The notes below the pieces were generated by a model that saw nothing but the letters and a program-made list of their open reading frames with translations, was not told where the DNA came from and searched no databases. The translations under genes were made by a program, and so were the position numbers. 23,436 bases of DNA from Candidatus Helarchaeota archaeon (GTDB lineage: Archaea; Asgardarchaeota; Lokiarchaeia; Helarchaeales; HEL-GB-A): contig JABXJU010000047.1 in the NCBI GenBank assembly GCA_013375405.1, positions 1-23,436 on the forward strand. The letters run 5' to 3'. Within the stretch, counting starts at the first letter, position 1. The number at the start of each line of letters is the position of its first letter. Below are positions 18,139 to 23,436 of the stretch, one piece after another.

Positions 18139-19336
18139 ACTGTCCATTGTTCGTAAGTATAGCTCATTGAAAAGTATGTCAATGTTCGAGATGCTAACCT
18201 TTCAATATTTTGATACGATAGTCAAGGCAAAAGAAAAGGGTTTAAAGGTAGCTTGGACAAATGTTCCGACCCCCTTAGAATTATTTTTTGCTAATGATGT
18301 TATTCCTCTTGAGCCTGAATTGATAAGTGCCGGCCTTGCAGTTCTTCAAGTGGATACACAGAAAATTTTGACTGAAAGTGAAAAATATATATCTAAAGAT
18401 TGTTGTTCTTTCCAGCGACATGTAATTGGAAATTATTTCTTAGGAGGATTTCCTAAAAATCCAGACATGATAGTTTCTACTAATTATAATTCTTGCGATG
18501 CACAAGGAAAAGTTTTTGAATTACTCAATTATTATGAGAAAAAACCAATGATATATATCGATTTTGGTGCAGAAGAGAATGAAGATGGAATAGAATATGT
18601 CAAAGCACAACTCCTACATGCAGCAGATTTTATTGGATATCATAGCAAATATGAAGAATTTAATGAAGAGAATCTTAAAGAAATGATTAAGTTATCAAAT
18701 CAAAGTACTGACTTATATAGAGATATCTATGAATTAAGAGCTGGAGCTAAACCTCCGCCTACTAATAGCTATGATGGTTTCATAATTGATGTTATCAATA
18801 TGACCAATAAATGTGGAAACTTCAATGATTGTATTTCATTGCAGAAGAAAATATTAAAAGAAATTAAAGAGCGTACGGCGAAAGGAGAAGGGGTTGTGGA
18901 TGATGATGCCTTAAGGATTATGTGGTTTGCCTTACCCCCACTTTACAATTTAGGATTATTTGAAGAAATGTTTGAGCAGAATAATGCAACAGTTGTTTAT
19001 AACGAACTTTTCCTCTCAGGTTGCGATAGAATAGAAGGAAATGATTTATTCGAAGGATTAGCAAAGAAATATACAAGGAATCTATTAAATGATTCTATAG
19101 AAAAGAGAATTAAAATGGATCTAGAAGCAGCAAAAAAATATAAAATAGATGCAGCTATCCATTATTCACTTTGGGGTTGCAGACCATTGACAAGTGGGGC
19201 ACCCTCCGTTCAAAGAGCATTTCAAGATGAAGATATTCCATTCCTAATTTTAGATGGAGATCCTATAGATCCAAGCCAGTGTTCAGAAGGACAGATCAAA
19301 ACACGACTAGAAGCATTTTTGGAAATGATACGCTGA
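18131..19336 (+). CDS. 2-hydroxyacyl-CoA dehydratase / benzoyl-CoA reductase family subunit (HgdB/BcrB-like), second
   Basis: 401 aa, the companion of the preceding gene and probably its heterodimer partner. Family features: KVAWTNVPTPLELFFANDVI (39-58), cluster-ligand candidates Cys91/Cys92 (KDCCSFQR), Cys122 (NSCDAQG) and Cys350 (LWGCRP), and the closing GQIKTRLEAFLEMI shared with the first subunit's LKTRIEAFIELI. Both subunits therefore appear able to bind a cluster, as in BcrB/BcrC and HgdA/HgdB-type dimers. The GTG at 18131 overlaps the upstream stop by 8 nt (within GGTGATTGA), arguing for translational coupling and equal stoichiometry; in-frame ATGs at 18176 and 18182 are alternatives. 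The ATPase activator/reductase normally required (HgdC or BcrA/D, ASKHA fold) is not encoded anywhere in the window, so electrons must come from an activator elsewhere or from the flavoprotein/CCG module upstream. Confidence 0.87.
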   Translation: MIELSIVRKYSSLKSMSMFEMLTFQYFDTIVKAKEKGLKVAWTNVPTPLELFFANDVIPLEPELISAGLAVLQVDTQKILTESEKYISKDCCSFQRHVIGNYFLGGFPKNPDMIVSTNYNSCDAQGKVFELLNYYEKKPMIYIDFGAEENEDGIEYVKAQLLHAADFIGYHSKYEEFNEENLKEMIKLSNQSTDLYRDIYELRAGAKPPPTNSYDGFIIDVINMTNKCGNFNDCISLQKKILKEIKERTAKGEGVVDDDALRIMWFALPPLYNLGLFEEMFEQNNATVVYNELFLSGCDRIEGNDLFEGLAKKYTRNLLNDSIEKRIKMDLEAAKKYKIDAAIHYSLWGCRPLTSGAPSVQRAFQDEDIPFLILDGDPIDPSQCSEGQIKTRLEAFLEMIR

Positions 19337-19399
19337 GGTAATGATTTTTGTACAAATTATTTGAAATTATTTTGAATTATAAAAGCAGAAGGTAATTTT

Positions 19400-20911
19400 A
19401 TGAGAAAAGAAGAATCATATGACGTGATTGTGGTTGGTTCTGGCATCGGGGGATCCACTTGTGCCGCGTTATTAGCACAAGCTGGATTTAAAACCTTATT
19501 GCTGGAAAAAAATAATGAAGTTGGAGGTGCATGTAGTTCCTATTCAAAGGAAGGATTTATAATTGACACGGCATGTCACATCATTCCAGTTGGTATGAAA
19601 GGTTTGTTTGGGCAAATTTTGAATAGGTGTGGTTTAAAAAATCTAGAATTCTCGACAGAAGTCACCACGAATTCGGCCATTCGATTATTAAATACCGATT
19701 ATATATCAATGTCTATGTCGCCAGATCTGTTCACTTCCCCACAGGGATTATTTAACGCACTTGGATTCAGTTCCGAAGAACAAGACGAATTAATGAATGT
19801 CATGTTAAAAATATTCCAGGTTTCTAAAAGAAAGATCCGCCAATTATTTGATGAAAAGGTTGATTTGGCTTCATTTCTTGATGGATTGACAAAATCGAAG
19901 CTAATTAAAACTTTTATCAGTTGGTTTAACGGGTTAATGTTTGTAATACACCCAAGGGACACAAGTGCTGGTGAATTTGTCCTTTCCTTTAAAGATATGG
20001 TATCCAAAACCGATGGTTCATATCCTATTGGTGGTTGTATTGCCATCCCTCGAGCATTCGTTGAAGGAATGAAAAAATTTGGTGGAACTGTTCGCACCAA
20101 CACGAAAGTGAAACGAATCCTCATGGAAAATGATAAAGCAGCTGGGGTTGAACTGGAGGATGGCACCACAATTACCTCTAAAATTGTAATCAGCAATTTA
20201 AACATTAAACAAACAGTCCAAACATTAGTAGGCCCGAAATATTTTGATAGCACCTATTTAAAAGATGTAAATAATTTAGAGGGGTCTGGGAGCGCAATCG
20301 TTTTAAAAATCGCAGTAGATAAAATAATCATTCCGAAGTTTTCCTCAGTGCATTTGTTTCATACGGATGATTTTTCCGATGTAATAGAAAAGTTTGAAGA
20401 CTGGTCTCTTATATCAGCTGAAGGAAAAATCCCTCCTGATCCTGGATTCATGGTGCCAATTCCCAGTAACATCGATCCGAATTTAGCACCACCCGGAAAA
20501 CAACTACTCATATTTGGAAGTGCTGGACCGAGTACAAGCGAAAAACAAAATTGGGACCCGTGGATAAAAAATTATTACGAGGCCATTTTAGATTTCCATC
20601 CTGAGATTGATGATCATAAAATTTTTATGGACGTGACGACTCCCTCCCCGACAACCGGGAAAATCCCCGTCACCACGAGCCTTTCTTTATACACCGGTAA
20701 GGCGTCTGTTGAGGCAACTGCCTTAAACCCAGACCAATCTGGAAAATATCGGATAAATTCTCAGCTGCCAATCGAAGGTTTATTCGTCGTTGGTGATAGT
20801 GCAGGTACTGATACTCATGGAATTGGAACACAGATTGCCGCAGATAGTGGATGGAAATGCGCAGAATATATTATAAGTAAGTATAAACTTCAAAGAAAAC
20901 TAGCGCAATAA
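19400..20911 (+). CDS. CrtI-like FAD oxidoreductase, paralogue of the cluster's first one
   Basis: 503 aa. Dinucleotide-binding VIVVGSGIGGSTCAALLAQA (9-28), Glu36 after strand 2, GGACSSY, then DTACHIIP (56-63), DTSAGEFVLSF, GGCIAIPRAFVEGM and the C-terminal GLFVVGDSAGTDTHGIGTQI (460-479) that contacts FAD. These motifs align with those of the 484-residue protein encoded at 14330-15784, so the pair is homologous, though overall similarity is modest. The ATG at 19400 has AGAAGG 7 nt upstream and an AATTATAAAA box (19375-19384), so it may have an extra promoter as well as read-through from the HgdB-type genes 63 nt before. Its stop is only 23 nt from the convergent CrtISO-like gene. Probably catalyses desaturation, saturation or isomerisation of a hydrophobic chain or ring; substrate unknown. 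Confidence 0.8.
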   Translation: MRKEESYDVIVVGSGIGGSTCAALLAQAGFKTLLLEKNNEVGGACSSYSKEGFIIDTACHIIPVGMKGLFGQILNRCGLKNLEFSTEVTTNSAIRLLNTDYISMSMSPDLFTSPQGLFNALGFSSEEQDELMNVMLKIFQVSKRKIRQLFDEKVDLASFLDGLTKSKLIKTFISWFNGLMFVIHPRDTSAGEFVLSFKDMVSKTDGSYPIGGCIAIPRAFVEGMKKFGGTVRTNTKVKRILMENDKAAGVELEDGTTITSKIVISNLNIKQTVQTLVGPKYFDSTYLKDVNNLEGSGSAIVLKIAVDKIIIPKFSSVHLFHTDDFSDVIEKFEDWSLISAEGKIPPDPGFMVPIPSNIDPNLAPPGKQLLIFGSAGPSTSEKQNWDPWIKNYYEAILDFHPEIDDHKIFMDVTTPSPTTGKIPVTTSLSLYTGKASVEATALNPDQSGKYRINSQLPIEGLFVVGDSAGTDTHGIGTQIAADSGWKCAEYIISKYKLQRKLAQ

Positions 20912-20934
20912 TTTTATTTGTTATATAGTTGATA

Positions 20935-22551
20935 TCACTTCTTTTCGCGTTGTTTTGCTTCTTTTTCCTTCATTTTTTTCAGTTTTTTCAATATGCCTTT
21001 TGCAACTAAGGACCCAGTAAGCATGACGACCGGCATTCCTCCGCAAGGGAAGGTTAGCTGCCCTGTAACATATAAATTCTTTACGTTGGTACCCCACATC
21101 ATAGGTGGTAATAAGTTTTTCTTGGTCCATCTATAACCGAGAGGGGTTCCGTTTTTTGCGCCGGAGAATCGCTTTAATGTGAGAGGGGTTGCACACACCA
21201 TGACCTTTACATGGTCTCGTAAATCAGGGATGTTTATAATTTTCGCTAATCGATCTACAAGTTGCCAACCGCATTTTTCTTTTGTTTCTTTATATTTTGG
21301 ACCTTTTTTGCCATCTTCCAGTAACCCTTCCCATCCATCATACTTTGTCGTGACGTAAATTGAAATAACACTTTCTCCAGGGGGACAGGCAGTATCATCT
21401 GGAGAATTATTGTATACTGTAATAATATCTTTAGGAAGTACAGAATAATCAAATTGATAATCTATTTTTTCTCGGATTTCTGGAGTTCTATTTTGAGGAT
21501 GGATGTGCCATATATCTTGTGTATCGACACCGTAATCCCTTACATCTATATCAAGGCCGAGATAAACACAAAACATGGAATCCATGGTGTCCCTTGTTGA
21601 AACTCGTTTAATCCAGCGTTTTTTAAATGTACCCTCTGGCACAAGTTCTTTCGCTAATGTTTCAATATCACAAGCATTGACTACTATCTTTCCAGTAAAT
21701 TTCTTCTCGTTACCCTTTTTATCTCTGCAAGTAACTACATCAGCAATCTTTTTCCTAAAACCTTCCTTTTTGACATTAATGGAAGTGACAGTATGGTTTA
21801 ATAAGAGCTCACCGCCATTTTTCTGGAAATGCTCTCCGAGAGAAGCTGAAAAGGCACCACCACCACCCGTTGGGTACCAAGCGCCTCCTCTATGATACGA
21901 TAGCTCAGCTAAACACCAAAGTAAGAAGGAGGATTCTTCCATACTAATTCCAAATGCAGTTATAGTATTATGCAATAGCTCTCTCAGAGCTGGATTTTTA
22001 AATTTCTTATTTAATGTGCCTTTAGATGACCGAAAAATGCCTACAGCAACTTTCATTAAGGATCCTAGATTCTTGAAGGCCCATCCAACTTTTCGGAGTT
22101 TTCCCTCTACATCCATCATAGTGAGGAGTTTATCCATTAAACCCCCATACTTTTTATCAAATTTACGCCAATTTTTTTCATCCTCGGGAAACTCTTTGGC
22201 AATAAATTCTGTAAATTCATCGATAGCAACCGGGGGTTTGCATTCATAATTATTTTGTGTATCCTTCCAGTGTAGAATATTCTCAACTGGCTTAAATTCG
22301 TGAAGATTCTCCGCCCCAAACGTCTTTAATATATTAGTGACAATTCCATCGGGACCACACCCGAAAAGGTACTGTGTCGATACATCAAATCGAAATTCTT
22401 CGCGATAAAAATTTTGAACATAACCACCGGGTTGAGTATTTTTATCAATAATTATAGTCTTATACCCATTATATGCCAACGTATTACCAATTGTTAAGCC
22501 GTTTAAACCGGCACCGATAATGATGGCATCGTATTGGTCTTCTCTCTCCAT
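20935..22551 (-). CDS. CrtISO/retinol-saturase-like FAD oxidoreductase (complete copy)
   Basis: 538 aa. N-terminal AIIIGAGLNGLTIGNTLA (9-26), Asp36 after strand 2, QPGGYVQNFYREEFRFDVST (40-59), a GGAWYPTGGGGAFSASLGEH segment typical of this family's active-site region, and the C-terminal VKNLYVTGQLTFPCGGMPVV that contacts FAD. The family covers carotenoid cis-trans isomerases, retinol saturase and anaerobic relatives of unknown role. The end is a Lys-rich helix (KKLKKMKEKEAKQREKK) that could bind acidic membrane surfaces. The ATG at 22551 is preceded by GGAGGA overlapping the upstream gene's stop, 3 nt away, so the two are one leftward operon. It is convergent with the cluster, stop to stop across 23 nt containing no obvious hairpin. 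Confidence 0.82.
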   Translation of the reverse strand: MEREDQYDAIIIGAGLNGLTIGNTLAYNGYKTIIIDKNTQPGGYVQNFYREEFRFDVSTQYLFGCGPDGIVTNILKTFGAENLHEFKPVENILHWKDTQNNYECKPPVAIDEFTEFIAKEFPEDEKNWRKFDKKYGGLMDKLLTMMDVEGKLRKVGWAFKNLGSLMKVAVGIFRSSKGTLNKKFKNPALRELLHNTITAFGISMEESSFLLWCLAELSYHRGGAWYPTGGGGAFSASLGEHFQKNGGELLLNHTVTSINVKKEGFRKKIADVVTCRDKKGNEKKFTGKIVVNACDIETLAKELVPEGTFKKRWIKRVSTRDTMDSMFCVYLGLDIDVRDYGVDTQDIWHIHPQNRTPEIREKIDYQFDYSVLPKDIITVYNNSPDDTACPPGESVISIYVTTKYDGWEGLLEDGKKGPKYKETKEKCGWQLVDRLAKIINIPDLRDHVKVMVCATPLTLKRFSGAKNGTPLGYRWTKKNLLPPMMWGTNVKNLYVTGQLTFPCGGMPVVMLTGSLVAKGILKKLKKMKEKEAKQREKK

Positions 22552-22554
22552 AAT

Positions 22555-23436
22555 TTATCCTCCTTCACTTTTTGCGTGTTTTTTTGCTTCTTTCTTCTCC
22601 ATTTTCTTAAGTTTCTTCAAGATATTTTTCGCCACGAATGAGCCACTCAGCATGACTACCGCCATGGAGCCGGAAGGGAAAGTTAGCTGCCCTGCAACAT
22701 ATAGATTTTTAACTTTAGTACCCCACATTATAGGTGGTAACATATTTTTCTTGGTCCATTTATAACCGAGAGGGGTTCCCTTTTTTGCGCCTGAGAATCG
22801 CCTTAATGTGAGAGGAGTTGCACACACCATGACCTTTACATGGTCTCGTAAATCAGGAATATTTGTGATTTCCGCCAATCGATCTACAAGTTGCCAACCA
22901 CATTTTTCTTTCATTTCTTTATATTTTGGACCTTTTTTGCCATCTTCCAGTAACCCTTCCCATGGTTTGTACTTTACCGTAACGTAAATCGAAATAACAC
23001 TCTTTCCAGGGGGACAGGCAGTATCATCTGGGACATTGTTGTACACTGTAATGATATCTATAGGAAGTACAGAATAATCAAATTGTTCGTCTATTTTTTC
23101 TTGGATTTCTGGAGTTCTATTTTCAGGATGGATATGCCATATGTTTTCAGTATCGACACCATAATCTCTAACATCTATATCAAGTCCAAGATAACAACAA
23201 AACATGGAATTCATGGTTTCCCTTGTTGAAACTCGTTTAATATATCGTTTACTAAAGGTTCCTTCTGGCAAAAGCTCTTTCGCTAATGTTTCAATATCAC
23301 AAGCATTAACAATTATCTTTCCAGTAAATGTTTTCTCAACACCCTTATTATCTTTACAAGTAACTATATCAGCAATTTTTTTCCTAAATCCTTCTTTTTT
23401 AACATTAATAGAAGTGACAGTGTGGTTTAATAAGAG
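22555..23436 (-). CDS. CrtISO/retinol-saturase-like FAD oxidoreductase, second copy (5' part beyond window)
   Basis: The last 293 codons of a gene whose start lies beyond 23436; the frame is open to the window edge (first visible codons read LLNHTVTSINVKKEG, matching the complete copy from about residue 248). An internal Met at 23271 is not the start. It holds the C-terminal half of the flavoprotein, including VKNLYVAGQLTFPSGSMAVV, where the sister protein has CGGMP: the Cys, a Gly and the Pro of that FAD-contacting loop are changed to Ser, Ser and Ala. The C-terminus is a similarly Lys-rich helix but ends differently (KKHAKSEGG). It is followed after 3 nt by the complete copy, whose ribosome site lies over this gene's end. 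The differing loop suggests the two copies have split in substrate or cofactor handling, or form a heteromer. Confidence 0.82.
   Translation of the reverse strand, partial: LLLNHTVTSINVKKEGFRKKIADIVTCKDNKGVEKTFTGKIIVNACDIETLAKELLPEGTFSKRYIKRVSTRETMNSMFCCYLGLDIDVRDYGVDTENIWHIHPENRTPEIQEKIDEQFDYSVLPIDIITVYNNVPDDTACPPGKSVISIYVTVKYKPWEGLLEDGKKGPKYKEMKEKCGWQLVDRLAEITNIPDLRDHVKVMVCATPLTLRRFSGAKKGTPLGYKWTKKNMLPPIMWGTKVKNLYVAGQLTFPSGSMAVVMLSGSFVAKNILKKLKKMEKKEAKKHAKSEGG

Larger units (their letters stand above)
20935..23436 (-). repeat. tandem gene duplication of CrtISO-like FAD proteins
   Basis: Bases 20935-21807 and 22555-23436 are two copies of the same coding region. By my hand count the proteins are about 85 % identical over the last roughly 225 residues, and long DNA stretches differ only at scattered positions. 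The duplication is fairly recent or kept similar by conversion. Its full extent cannot be seen because the second copy leaves the window. Confidence 0.9.

Noticed and set aside
21575..21895. 106-codon plus-strand frame inside the CrtISO-like gene
   Set aside because: Antisense to a well-supported flavoprotein whose frame is conserved in the tandem copy.
22555..23271. Reading the second CrtISO-like copy as a complete 238-residue protein starting at the Met at 23271
   Set aside because: The frame stays open to the window edge, and its upstream residues match the complete copy, so this Met is internal and the gene is only cut by the window.

Overview
This window is most likely archaeal, and an Asgard-type or similar anaerobic archaeon is my guess. 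The evidence is a clear BRE/TATA-type promoter (4815-4830), other TATA-like boxes near the expected spacing, oligo-T stretches after genes, GGAGG/GAGGTG ribosome-binding sites mixed with TTG and GTG starts, frequent AGA/AGG arginine codons, an ADP-forming acyl-CoA synthetase alpha subunit and a small winged-helix regulator. The DNA is AT-rich. No rRNA, tRNA, CRISPR array, integrase or recognisable insertion sequence was seen.

Left part (1-5957). A large bacterial-type LacZ beta-galactosidase runs leftwards and leaves the window a few residues before its expected end. Divergent from it is a QueG-like double [4Fe-4S] protein. Next come a leftward orphan N-terminal MaoC/hot-dog half-dehydratase and a divergent SDR hydroxyacyl-CoA dehydrogenase. 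The last two suggest beta-oxidation-like or reverse acyl-CoA chemistry.

Middle part (5958-9761). A leftward gene encodes an unrecognised coiled-coil protein with a disordered, acidic, 33-residue-repeat tail. It is bracketed by a 39-bp imperfect direct repeat (36/39) whose right copy is the start of an acyl-CoA synthetase (ADP-forming) alpha-type gene and whose left copy is an orphan fragment. A leftward winged-helix regulator follows.

Right part (9762-23436). Divergent from the regulator is a compact rightward cluster of eight genes: a VAO/GlcD-type flavoprotein, an HdrD/GlpC-type CCG iron-sulfur protein, a second VAO/GlcD-type flavoprotein, a CrtI-like FAD oxidoreductase, an unrecognised Cys/Trp-rich protein, two consecutive HgdB/BcrB/BcrC-type [4Fe-4S] subunits, and a second CrtI-like FAD oxidoreductase. 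Convergent to it are two tandemly duplicated CrtISO/retinol-saturase-like FAD proteins, the upstream one cut by the window end.

How they may work together (inference). The two HgdB-family subunits have the three Cys expected for a [4Fe-4S] cluster each, and would form the catalytic heterodimer of a 2-hydroxyacyl-CoA dehydratase or benzoyl-CoA-reductase-like enzyme. The usual ASKHA ATPase activator (HgdC, BcrA/D) is not in the window. In its place are two flavoproteins, a CCG electron-transfer protein and CrtI-like flavoproteins. This is the best candidate here for an undescribed redox system acting on an aromatic, alicyclic, polyprenyl or unsaturated CoA substrate. Acyl-CoA genes lie next door, and a local regulator faces the cluster across an intergenic region holding repeated TCACAT/ATGTGA hexamers.
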